Translations under genes and position numbers: made by a program
In this document: positions 10,211 to 23,800 of the stretch, in pieces
Layout of the letters: each line of letters begins with the position of its first letter
Numbering within the stretch: the first letter of the stretch is position 1
Assembly: GCF_004193775.1 (NCBI RefSeq)
Contig: NC_041016.1
Location: 39,416,547 to 39,480,546 of the forward strand
From: Glycine soja
Lineage: Eukaryota; Streptophyta; Magnoliopsida; Fabales; Fabaceae
Direction: 5' to 3'
Length of the DNA: 64,000 nt
Notes under the pieces: model-generated
The model's input: only the letters and a program-made list of their open reading frames with translations
Told to the model about the DNA's origin: nothing
Database searches by the model: none

Positions 10211-13200
10211 TAACTTTTCACTCGGATGTCCGATTTTGGCACATCACATATCGAGAATCTCGAAATTGAACAACGGAAGCTCTCGAGAAATTCAAATGAT
10301 CATAACTTTTAACTCGGATGTCCGATTCAGGCGCATCCCATATCGAGACGCTCGAAATTGAACAACGGAAGCTCTCGAGAAATTCAAATGGTCACAACTT
10401 TTCACACAGAGGTCCGACTTTGGCGCATAATATATCGAGACGCTCCAAATTGAACAATGGAAGCTCACGAGAAATTCCAATGGTCATAACATTACACACG
10501 GATGCCCGATTCGGTAATATAATATATCGAGACGCTCGAAATTGAACAACGAAAGCTCTCGAGAAATTCAAATGATCATAACTTTTAACTCGCATGTCCA
10601 ATTCAAGCGCATCACATATCGAGACCCTCGACATTGAACCACGGAAGATCTCAAGAAATTCAAATGGTCATAACTTTTAACTCGGATGTCGGATTCAGGC
10701 GCATCACATATCGAGACGCTCGAAATTGAACAACGGAAGCTCTCGAGAAATTCAAATGGTCATAACTTTTCATACAGAGGTCTGATTCTGACGCATAATA
10801 TATCGAGACGCTCGAAATTGAATAATGGAAGTTCACGAGAACTTCCAATGGTCATAACATTACACACGGATGCCCGATTCGGCAACATAATATATCGAGA
10901 CGCTCAAAATTGAACAACGGAAGCTCTCTAGAAATTGAAATGGTCATAACTTTTCCCATAGAGGTTCGACTTAGGCGCATAATATATCGAGATGCTCGAA
11001 ATTGAACAACGGAAGCTCTCGAGAATTTCAAATGGTCATAAATTTTCACTTGGATGTCCGATTAAGCAACATAATATATCGACACGCTCGAAATTGAACA
11101 ACGGAAGCTCTCGAGAAATTCAAATGGTCATAACTTTTCACTCGGATGTCCAATTCAGGCGCATAATCTATCGAGATGTTCAAAATTGAACAACAGAAGC
11201 TCTCAAGAAATTAAACTGGTCATAACCATTCACACGGATGTCCAATTCGGGCGCATAAGATGTCAAAACGCATGAAATTGAACAACGAAAGTTCTCGAGC
11301 AATTCAAATGGTCATAACTTTTCACTCGGATGTCTGATTCAGGCGCATCACTTATTCAGACGCGGAAAATTGAACAACGGAAGCTCTATTAAAATTCAAA
11401 TGGTCATAACTTTCACACGGAGGTCCGATTCAGGCGCATACTATATCGAGATGCTCCACATTGAACAACGGAAGCTCTCGAGAAATTCAAATGGTCATAA
11501 CTTTTCAGTCGGATGTCCGATTCAGGCGCATCACATATCGAGACGGTCGAAATTCAACAACGGAAGCTCTCAAGAAATTCCAATGGCTCTAACTTTTAAC
11601 TCGGAAGTTCGATTTAGGCACATAATATATCGAGACGCCCGAAATTGAACAATGGAAGCTCACAGGAAATTCAAAAGGTAATAACACTACACACGGATGC
11701 CCGATTCGGTAATATAATATATAGAGACGCTCGAAATTGAACAATGAAAGCTCTCGAGAAAATCAAATGGTCATAATTTTTAACTCGCATGCCCAATTCA
11801 GGCGCATCACATATCGAGACCCTCAAAATTGAACAACGGAAGCTCTCGTGAAATTCAAATAGTCATAACTTTTCACTCGGGTGTTTGATTCTGGTGCATC
11901 ACATTTCGAGAATCTCGAAATTGAACAACGAAAGTTCTCGAGAAATTCAAATGATCATAACTTTTAACTCGGATGTCTGACTTAGGCGCATAATATATCG
12001 AGACGCTCGAAATTGAAAAACGGAAGCTCTCCAGAAATTCAAATGGTCATAACATTTTACACGGAGGTCCAATTTAGCCGCATCACATATCGAGACGCCC
12101 GAAATTGAACAACATAAGCTCTCGAGAAATTCAAATGGTCATAACTTTTCAAACGCAACTCTGATTCAGGCACATAATATATCGAGACGCTCCAAATTGA
12201 AGAATGGAAGCTCACGAGAAATTCCAATGGTCATAACTTTACACACAGATGCCCGATTCAGGCGCATAATATATCGAGACGCTCAAAATTGAACAACAGA
12301 AGCTCACGAGAAATTCCAGTGGTCATAACTTTTCACACGGATGCCTGATTCGGGAATATAATAATTCAAGACACTTGAAATTGAACAACGGAAGCTCTCA
12401 AGAAAATCAAATGGTCATAGCTTTTAACACGGAGGTCCGATTCAGGCGCATAATATACCGAGAAGCTCGAAATCCAATAACGAAAGCTCTAGAGAAATTC
12501 AAATGGTCATAACTTTTGCATCAAATGTCTGATTCAAGCGCATCACATATCGAGACGCTCGAAATTGAACAACGGAAGCTCTGAGAAATTCAAATGGTCA
12601 TATCTTTTCACACGGAGGTCCGATTCAGGCGCATAATATATCGAGACGCTCGAAATTGAACAATGGAAGTTTCCAAGATATTCAAATGGTCATAACTTTA
12701 AACTCGGATGTCCGATTCAGGCGCATCACATATCGAGACGGTCGAAATTGAACAACGGAAGCTCTCGAGAAATTCAAATAATCATAAACTTTTCACTCGG
12801 ATGTCCGATTCAAGCGCATCACATATCGAGAAGCTCGAAATTGAACAACATAAGCTCTCGTGAAATTCAAATGGTCATAACTTTTAACTCGGAGGTCTGA
12901 TTCTGTCGCATCACATATCGAGACGCTCGAAATTGAATAACGGAAACTCTCGAGAAATTCAAATGGTCATAACTTTTCCCAGGGATGTGTGATTCGGGGA
13001 CATAATATATCGAATGCTCAAAATTGAACCACAGAAGATCTTGAGAAATTCAGAAGGTCATAACTTTTCACTCGGATGTCCGATTCAGTCAGATAATATA
13101 TCAAGTCGGTCTAGATTGAACAACGGAAGCTCTCGACAAATCCAAATGTTCATAACTTTTCACTAGGATGTCCGATTCAGGCGCATAATATATCGAGATG

Positions 13201-13379
13201 CTCGAAATTGAACAAAAGAAGCTCTCATGAAATTCCAATGGTCATAACTATTCACACGGATGTCGGATTCGGGGACATAACATATCGAGACGCTCGAAAT
13301 TGAACAATGGAAGCTCTCGAGAAATTTAGCTCGTCATAACTTTTCACACGGATGTCCAATTCGGGCGCATAATATGTCG

Positions 13380-15320
13380 AAACGCTCAAAATTGATCAAC
13401 GGAAGCTCTCGAGAAATTCAAATGGTCATAACTTTTAACTCGGATGTCCGATTCAGGCACATCACATATCGAGACGATCAATATTCAACAACGGAAGCTC
13501 TCGAGAAATTCAAATGATCATAACGTTTCACACGGAGGTCCGATTCAGGCGCATAATATATTGAGACGTTCAAAATTGAACAACAGAAGCTCTCGAGAAA
13601 TTCAAATGCTAATAACTTTTCACACGGAGGTCCGATTTAGGCACATCACATATCGAGACACTAGAAATTGAACAACGGAAGCTCTCGACAAATTCCAATG
13701 GTCATAACTCTTCACTCGAATGTCCGATTCAGGCGCATCACATATCAAGAAGCTCGAAATTGAACAACAGAAGCTCTCGAGAAATTCAAATTGTCATAAC
13801 TTTTAACACGGAGGTCCGATTCGGGCGCGTAATATATCGAGACAGTCGAAATTAAACAACGGAAGCTCTCGACAAATTTAGCTCATCATAACTTTTCACA
13901 CGAATGTCCAATTCGGGCGCATATTATATCGAAACGCTCGAAATTAAACAACGGAAGCTCTTAAGCAATTCAAATGGTCATAACGTTTCACTCGCTTGTC
14001 CGATTCTGGCACATCACATATTGAGACGCTCGAAATTGAACACCGGAAGCTCTCGAGAAATTCAAATGGTCATAACTTTTCCAAGGGATGTGCGATTCGG
14101 GGACATAATATATCGAATGCTCAAAATTGAACCACAGAAGATCTTTAGAAATTCAAAAGGTCATAACTTTTCACTCGGATGTCCGATTCAGTCAGATAAT
14201 ATATCAAGTCGGTCTAGATTGAACAACGGAAGCTCTCGACAAATCCAAATGTTCATAACTTTTCACTAGGATGTCCGATTCAGGCGCATAATATATCAAG
14301 ATGCTCGAAATTGAACAACGGAAGCTCTCAAGTAATTCCAATGGTCATAACTTTTCACTCGGATTTCGGAATCAGCCACATAATATATCGAGACGCTCTA
14401 AATTGAACAACGGATGCTCTCGAGAAATTCAAATGGTCATAACTTTTCACTCGGAGGTCCGATTCAGGCGCATAACATATCAAGACGCTCGAAATTAAAC
14501 AAAAGAAGCTCTCAAGAAATTCCAATGGTCATAACTATTCACACTGATGTCGGATTCGGGGACATAACATATCGAGACGCTCGAAATTGAACGACGGAAG
14601 CTCTCGGGAAATTCCAATGGTCATAACTTTTAACTCGGATGTCCGATTCAGGCGCATCACATATAGAGACGCTTGAAATTAAATAACGGAAGCTCTCAAA
14701 AAATTCAAATGGTTATAACTTTTCAAACGAAGGTCAGATTTTGGCGCATAATATATCGAGACGCTCGAAATTGAACAATGGAAGCTCTCGAGAAATTTAG
14801 CTCGTCATAACTTTTCACACGGATGTCCAATTCGGGCGCATAATATGTCGAAACGCTCGAACTTGAACAACGGAAGCTCTCGAGAAATTCAAATGGTCAT
14901 AACTTTTAACTCGGATGTCCGATTCAGGCACATCACATATCAAGACGATAAATATTCAACAACGGAAGCTCTCGAGAAATTCAAATGATCATAACTTTTC
15001 ACACCGAGGTCCGATTCAGGCGCATAATATATTGAGACGCTCAAAATTGAACAACAGAAGCTCTCGAGAAATTCAAATGCTAATAACTTTTCACACGGAG
15101 GTCCGATTTAGGCACATCACATATCGAGACACTAGAAATTGAACAACGGAAGCTCTCGACAAATTCCAATGGTCATAACTCTTCACTCGAATGTCCGATT
15201 CAGGCGCATCACATATCAAGAAGCTCGAAATTGAACAACAGAAGCTCTCGAGAAATTCAAATTGTCATAACTTTTCACACGGAGGTCCGATTGGGGCGCA
15301 TAATATATCGAGACACTCCA
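13380..15320 (+). repeat. 1471-bp segmental duplication inside CentGm
   Basis: Two stretches starting near 13444 and 14915 carry the same unusual run of monomers (CGAGACGATCAATATTCAAC variant, then ATGCTAATAACTTTTCAC, then AGACACTAGAAATTG). The offset of 1471 bp is 16 monomers minus one base. This is a local block copy in the older part of the array. Confidence 0.75.
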
Positions 15321-16377
15321 AATTAAACAACGGAAGCTCTCGACAAATTTAGCTCATCATAACTTTTCACACGAATGGTCATAACTTTTCACTCGCTTGT
15401 CCGATTCTGGCACATCACATATCGAGACGCTCGAAATTGAACACCGGAAGCTCTCGAGAAATTCAAATGGTCATAACTTTTCACTCGGATATCCGATTCA
15501 GGCGCATCACATATCGAGATGCTCGAAATTGAACAACAGTTGTACTCGAGAAATTCCAATGGGCAAAACTTTTCACTTGAATGTCTGACTCCGGTGCATC
15601 ACATATCGAGAAGCTCGAAATTAATCAACGGAAGCTCTCAAGACATTCAAATGGTCATAACTTTTCACTCAGATGTCCAATTGTGGTGCATCACATATTG
15701 AGACGGTCGAAATTGATAAACGGAAGCTCTCGAGTAATTCAAATGGTCATAACTTTTCACTGGAAGTCCGATTTGGGCGCATGATATTATGAGACGCTCG
15801 AAATTGAACAACGAAAGCTCTCGAGAAATTCCAATGGTCATAACTTTTAACTCGGATGTCCGATTCAGTCGTATCACATATCGAGACGCTCGAAATTTCA
15901 CAACGGAAGCTCTTAAGAAATTCAAATGTTCATAACTTTTCACTCGGAGGTCAGATTCAGGCGCATCACATATCGAGACGCTCGAAATTGAACAATAGAA
16001 ACTCTCAAGAAATTCAAATGGTCATAACTTTTCACACGGATGTGCGATTCGAGGACATAATATATCGAACGCTCAAAATTGAACCACAGAAGCTCTTGAG
16101 AAATTGAGAAGGTAATAACTTTTCACTCGGATGTCCGTTTCAGTCAGATAATATATCAAGTCGGTCTAGATTGAACATCGGAAGCTCTCGACAAATTCTA
16201 ATGTGCATAACTTTTCACTAGGATGTTCGATTCAAGCGCATAATATATCGAGATGCTCGAAATTGAGAAACGGAAGCTCTCAAGTAATTCCAATGGTCAT
16301 AACTTTTCACTTAGATGTCCTATTCAGGCGCATAACATATCAAGACGCTCAAAATTGAACAAAAGAAGCTCTCGAGA

Positions 16378-19300
16378 AATTCAAATGGTCATAACTTTTC
16401 ACACGGAGGTTCGATTTAGGCGCATAATATATCGAGACACTCGAAGTTGAACAATGAAAGCTCTCGAGAAATTCAATTTCTCATTACTTTTAACTCAAAT
16501 GTCTGATTCAGTCGCATCACATATCGAGACGCTCGAAATTGAACAATGGAAGCTCACGAGAAATTCCAATAGCATAACATTACACACGGATTCCCGATTC
16601 GGTAATATAATATATCGAGACGTTCGAAATTAAACAACGGAAGCTCTCAAGAAATTCAAATGGTCATAACTTTTCACACGGAGGTACAATTTAGGCGCAT
16701 AATATATCGAGATGCTCGAAATTGAACAACGGAAGCTCTCGATAAATTCAAATGGTCATAACTTTTCACACGGAGGTACGATTTAGGCGCATAATATATC
16801 GAGACGCTCTAAATTGAACAACGGAAGCTCTCGAGAAATTCAAATGGTAATAACTTTTCCCTCGGATGTCCAATTCAGGCGTATGACATATCGAGACGCA
16901 CGAAATTGAACATCGGAAGCTCTCGACAAATTCTAATGGTCAAACCATTTCACTCGGATGTCCGATTCAGGTGCATCACACAGAGAGACGGTCGAAATTG
17001 AAAAATGAAAGTTCTCGAGAAATTCAAATGATCACAACTTTTCATATGGAGGTCCGATTCAGGTGCATAATATATTGAGACGCTCGAAATTGAACAACGG
17101 AAGCTCTCGAGAAATTTAGCTCATCATAACTTTTCACACGGATATCCAATTCGGGCGCATATTATATCAAAACGCTCGAAATTGAACAACGGAAGCTCTC
17201 AAGCAATTCTAATGGTCATAAGTTTTCACTCGCATGTCCGATTCAGGCACATCACATATCGAGACGACAAAAATTCAACAATAGAAGCTCTCTAGAGATT
17301 CAAATTATCATAAGTTTTCACACAGAGGTCCGATTCAGGCGCATAACATATTGAGACGCTCGAAATTGAACAACGGAAGCTCTCGCGAAATTCAAATGGT
17401 CATAACTTTTCACACCGAGGTCCGATTTAGGCGCATAATTTATCGAGACACTCGAAATTGAACAACGGAAGCTCTCGAGAGATTCAAATGGTCATAACTT
17501 TTAACTCAGACATCCGATTCAGTCGCATCACATATCGAGACGCTCGAATATGAACAACGAAAGCTCTCGAGAAATTCAAATGGTCATAACTTTTCACTCG
17601 GAGGTCTGATTAAGGCGCATTACATATCGAGACGCTCAAAATTGAACAACGGAAGCTCTCGAGAAATTCAAATGGTCATAATTTTTCACATGGATCTGCG
17701 ATCCGGGGACATAATATATCGAATGCTCAAAATTGAACAATAGAAGCTCTCGAGAAAGTCAAAAGGTCATAACTTTTCACTCAGATGTTTGATTCAGTCG
17801 GATTATATATCAAGACGGTCTAAATTGAAAATCGAAAGCTCTCGAGAAATTCAAATGGACATAACTTTTCACTTCGATGTCCAATTCAGGCGCATAACAT
17901 ATCAAGACGTTCGAAATTGAACAAAAGAAGCTCTCGAGTAATTCCAATGGACATAACTATTCACACGGATGTCGGATTCGGGACATAACATATCGAGACG
18001 CTCGAAATTGAACGACAGAATCTCTCGAGAAATTCCAATAGTCATAACTTTTCACTCTAATGACCGATTGAGGCACATCACATATCGAGAGGTTCAAAAT
18101 TCAACAACGGAAGCTCTCGAGAAATTCAAATGATCACAACTTTTCACACGGAGGTCCGATTCAGGCGCATAATTTATTCAGATGCTCGAAATTTAACAAC
18201 GGAAGCTCTCGAGAAATTCAAATGGTCATAACTTTTTACACGGAGGTCCGATTCAGGCGCATAATATATAGAGACGCTCGAAATTGAACAACGGCAGCTC
18301 TCAAGAATTTCAAATGGTCATAACTTTTAAGTCGGATGTCCGATTCAGGCGCATCACATATAGAGACACTTGAAATTCAACAAGGAAGCTCTCAAGAAAT
18401 TCAAATGGTCATAACTTTTCACACGAAGGTCAGATTCAGGCGCATAATAAATCGAGACGCTCGAAATTGAACAACGGAACCTCTCGAGAAATTTAGCTCG
18501 TCATAACTTTTCACACGGATGTCCAATTCGGGCGCATAATATGTCGAAACGCTCGAAATTGAACAACGGAAGCTCTCGAGAAATTCAAATGGTCATAACT
18601 TTTCACTCGGATGTTCGATTCAGGCACATCGCATATCGAGACGATCAATATTCTACAATAGAAGCTTTCGAGAAATTCAAATGATCATAACTTTTCACAC
18701 GTAGGTCTGATTCAGGCGCATAATGTATTGAGACGCTCAAAATTGAATAACGGAAGCTCTCGAGAAATTCAAAAGGTCATAAGTTTTCACACGGAGGTAC
18801 GATTTAGGCGCATAATATATAAAGACGCTCGAAATTAAACAACGGAAGCTCTCGAGAAATTCAAATGCTCATAACTTTTAACTCTTACATCCGATTCAGT
18901 CGCATCACATGTCGAGACGCTCTAAATTGAACAACGGAAGCCCTCGAGAAATTTAAATGGTCATAATTTTTCACACGGAGGTCCGATTTTGGCACAAAAT
19001 ATATCGAGACGCCGGAAATTAAGCAACGGAAGCTCTCGAGAAATTCAAATGGTCATAAATTTTCACACGGAGGTCCGATTTTGGCACATAATATATCGAG
19101 ACGCTCGAAATTAAACAACGGAAGCTCTCAAGAAATTTAGCTTGTCATAACTTTTCACACAGATGTCCAATTCGGGCGCATATTTTGTCGAAATGCTCGA
19201 AATTGAACAACGGAAGCTCTCGAGCAATTCAAATGGTCATAACTTTTCACACGGAGGTTCGATTTAGGCGCATAATATATCGAGACACTCGAAGTTGAAC

Positions 19301-19470
19301 AATGAAAGCTCTCGAGAAATTCAATTTCTCATTACTTTTAACTCAAATGTCTGATTCAGTCGCATCACATATCGAGACGCTCGAAATTGAACAATGGAAG
19401 CTCACGAGAAATTCCAATAGCATAACATTACACACGGATTCCCGATTCGGTAATATAATATATCGAGACG
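16378..19470 (+). repeat. Distant block copy in CentGm (offset 2848 bp)
   Basis: The run around 16401-16620 reappears around 19249-19470 with the same rare changes (GAAGTTGAACAATGAAAGC, CAATTTCTCATTAC, CCAATAGCATAAC with a missing base, CGGATTCCCG). The offset of 2848 bp is 31 monomers minus four bases. It shows block duplication over several kilobases. Confidence 0.75.
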
Positions 19471-20843
19471 CTCGAAATTAAACAACGGAAGCTCTCAAGA
19501 AATTTAGCTCGTCATAACTTTTCACACGGATGTCCAATTCGGGCGCATATTTTGTCGAAATGCTCGAAATTGAACAACGGAAGCTCTCGAGCAATTCAAA
19601 TGGTCATAACTTTTCCCTCGCATGTCCGATTCAGGCACATAACATGTCGAGACGCTCGAAATTGAACAACGGAAGCTCTCGAGAAATTCAAATGATCATA
19701 ATTTTTCACACAGAGGTCCGATTTTGGCACATAATATATCGAGACGCTCGAAATTAAACAACGGAAGCTCTCGAGAAATTTAGCTCGTCATAACTTTTCT
19801 GACGGATGTCCAATTCGGGCGCATATTTTGTCGAAAACCTCAAAATTGAACAACGGATGCTCTCGAGCAATTCAAATGGTCATAACTTTTCCCTCGCATG
19901 TCCGATTCAGGCACATAACATGTCAAGACGCTCGAAATTGAACAACGGAAGCTCTCGAGAAATTCAAATGGTCATTATTTTTCACACGGAGGTCCGATTT
20001 TGGCACATAATAGATCGAGGCGCTCGAAATTAAACAACGGAAGCTCTCGAGAGATTCAAATGGTCATAACTTTTAACTTAGACATCCGATTCGGCCGCAT
20101 CACATATCGAGACGCTCGAAATTGAACAACGGAAGCTCTCGAGAAATTCAAATCGTCATAACTTTTAACTTAGACATCCGATTCAGTCGCATCACATATC
20201 GAGATGCTCAAAACTGAACAACGGAAGCTCATGAGAAATTCAAATGGTCATAACTTTTCATTCGAATGTCCGATTCAGGCGCATCACATATCGAGACGCT
20301 CGAAATAGAACAACGGAAGCTCTGAGAAATTCAAATGGTCATAACTTTTCACACAGAGGTCTGATTCAGACGCATAATATATCGAGATGCTCGAAATTGA
20401 ACAACGGAAGCTCTCGAGAATTTCAAATGGTCATAACTTTTAATTCGAATGTCCGATTCAGGTGCATCACATATAGAGACGCATAATAAATTCAAATGGT
20501 CATAACTTTTGACACGAAGGTCAGATTCAGGCGAATAATAAATCGAGACGCTCGAAATTGAACAACGGATGCTCTGGAGAAATTTAGCTCGTCATAACTT
20601 TTCACACGGATGTCGAATTCCGACGCATATTAAGTCGAATGTCGAATTCAGGCGCATCAGATATAGAGACGCTTGAAATTCAACAAGGAAGCTCTCAAGA
20701 AATTCAAATAGTCATAACTTTTCACACGAAGGTCAGACTCAGGTGCATAACAAATCGAGAAGCTAGAAATTGAACAACGGAAGCTCTCGAGAAATTTAGC
20801 TCGTGCTAACTTTTCACACGGATGTCCAATTCGGGCGCATATT

Positions 20844-23800
20844 ATGTCGAAACGCTTGAAATTGAACAACGGATGCTCTCTAGCAATTCAAATGGTCATA
20901 ACTTCCCTCGCATGTCCGATTCAGGCACATAACAAGTCGAGACGCTCAAAATTGAACAACAGAAGCTCTCGAGAAATTCAAATGGTCATAAATTTTAACT
21001 CAGACATCCGATTCAGTCGCATCACATATCGAGACGCTCGAAATTGAACAACGGAAGCTCTTGAGAAATTCAAATGGTCATAACTTTTCACTCGAATGTC
21101 CGATTCAGGCGCATCTCATATCGAGACGCTCAAAATAGAACAACGGAAGCTCTGAGAAATTCAAATGGTCATAACTTTTCACACAGAGGTCCGATTCAGA
21201 CGCATAATATATCGAGATGCTCGAAATTGAACAACGGAAGCTCTCGAGAATTTCAAATGGTCATAACTTTTAAGTCGGATGTCCGATTCAGACGCATCAG
21301 ATATAGAGACGCATAATAAATTCAAATGGTCATAACTTTTCACACGAAGGTCAGATTCAAGCGAATAATAAATCGAGACGCTCGAAATTGAACAACGGAA
21401 GCTCTGGAGAAATTCAGCTCGTCATAACTTTTCACACGGATTTCCAATTCGGGCGTATATTATGTCGAAACGCTAGAAATTGAACAACGGAAGCTCTCGA
21501 GCAATTCAAATGGTCATAACTTTTCCCTCGCATGTCCGATTCAGGCACATAACAAGTCGATCCGCTCGAAATTGAACAACAGAAGCTCTCGAGAAATTCA
21601 AATGGTCATAATTTTTCACACGGAGGTCCGATTTTGGAGCATAATATATCGAGGCGCACGAAATTAAACAACGGAAGCTTTCGAGAAATTCAAATGGTCA
21701 TAACTATTAACTCAGACATCCGATTCGGTCGCATCACATATCGAGACGCTAGAAATTGAACAACGGAAGCTCTGGAGAAATTGAGCTCGTCATAACTTTT
21801 CACACGGATTTCCAATTCGGTCGTATATTATGTCGAAACGCTAGAAATTGAACAACGGAAGCTCTCGAGCAATTCAAATGGTCATAACTTTTCCCTCGCA
21901 TGTCCGATTCAGGCACATAACAAGTCGAGTCGCTCGAAATTGAACAACGGAAGCTCTCGAGAATTTCAAATGGTTATAACTTTTAAGTAGGATGTCGAAT
22001 TCAGGCGCATCACATATAGAGACGCTTGAAATTCAACAAGGAAGCTCTCAAGAAATTCAAATGGTCATAAATTTTCACACGAAGGTCAGATTCAGGCGCA
22101 TAACAAATCGAGACGCTAGAAATTGAACAACGGAAGCTCTCGAGAAATTTAGCTCGTCCTAACTTTTCACACGGATGTCCAATTCGGGCGCATATTATGT
22201 CGAAACGCTTGAAATTGAACAACGGAAGCTCTCTAGCAATTCAAATGGTCGTAACTTCCCTCGCATGTCTGATTCAGGCACATAACAAGTCGAGACGCTC
22301 GAAATTAAACAACGGAAGCTGTCGAGAAATTCAAATGGTCATAATTTTTCACACGGAGGTCCGATTTTGGCGCATAATATATCGAGACGCCCGAATATAA
22401 CAACGAAAGCTCTCGAGAAATTCAAATGGTCATAACTTTTAACTCAGACATCCGATTCGGTCGCAGCACATATCGAGACGCTCGAAATTGAACAACGGAA
22501 GCTCTCGAGAAATTCAAATAGTCATAACTTTTAACTTAGACATCCGATTCAGTCGCATCACATATCGAGATGCTCGAAATTGAACAACGGAAGCTCTTGA
22601 GCAATTCAAATGGTCATAACTTTTCACTCGAATGTCCGATTCAGGCGCATCACATATCGAGACTCTTGAAATTGAACAACGGAAGCTCTCGAGAAATTCA
22701 AATGGTCATAACTTTTCACACGGAGGTCCGATTCAGGCGCATAATATATCGATATGCTCGAAATTGAACAACGGAAGCTCTCGAGAATTTCAAATGGTCA
22801 TAACTTTTAAGTCGGATGTCGAATTCAGGCGCATCAGATATAGAGACGCTTGAAATTCAACAAGGAAGCTCTCTTGAAATTCAAATGGTCATAACTTTTC
22901 ACACGAAGGTCAGATTCAGGCGCTAAATAAATCGAGACGCTCGAAATTGAACAACGGAAGCTCTCGAGAAATTTAGCTCGTCCTAACTTTTCACACGGAT
23001 GTCCAATTCGGGCGCATATTATGTCGAAACGCTTGAAATTGAACAACGGAAGCTCTCTAGCAATTAAAATGGTCATAACTTCCCTCGCATGTCCGATTCA
23101 GGCACATAACAAGTCGAGACGCTCGAAATTGAACAACGGAAGCTCTCGAGAAATTCAAATGGTCATAATTTTTCACAAGGAGGTCCGATTTTGGCGCATA
23201 ATATATCAGACGCCCGAAATTAAACAACGGAAGCTCTCGAGAAATTCAAATGGTCATAACTTTTAACTCAGACATCCGATTCGGTCGCATCACATATCGA
23301 GACGCTCGAAATTGAACAACGGAAACTCTCGAGAAATTCAAATGGTCATAAATTTTAACTCAGACATCCGATTCAGTCGCATCACATATCGAGATGACCG
23401 AAATTGAACAACGGAAGCTCTTGAGAAATTCAAATGGTCATAACTTTTCACTCGAATGTCCGATTCAGGCGCATCACATATCGAGACCTCGAATTGAACA
23501 ATGGAAGCTCTCAAGAAATTCAAATGGTCATAACTTTTCACACGGAGGTCCGATTCAGGCGCATAATATATCGAGATGCTCGAAATTGAAAACGGAAGCT
23601 CTCGAGAATTTCAAATGGTCATAACTTTTAAGTCGGATGTCGAATTCAGGCGCATCAGATATAGAGACGCTTGAAATTTAACAAGGAAGCTCTCAAGAAA
23701 TTCAAATGGTCATAACTTTGCACACGAAGGTCAGATTCAGGCGCATAATAAATCGAGACGCTTGAAATTGAACAACGGAAGCTCTCGAGAAATTTAGCTC

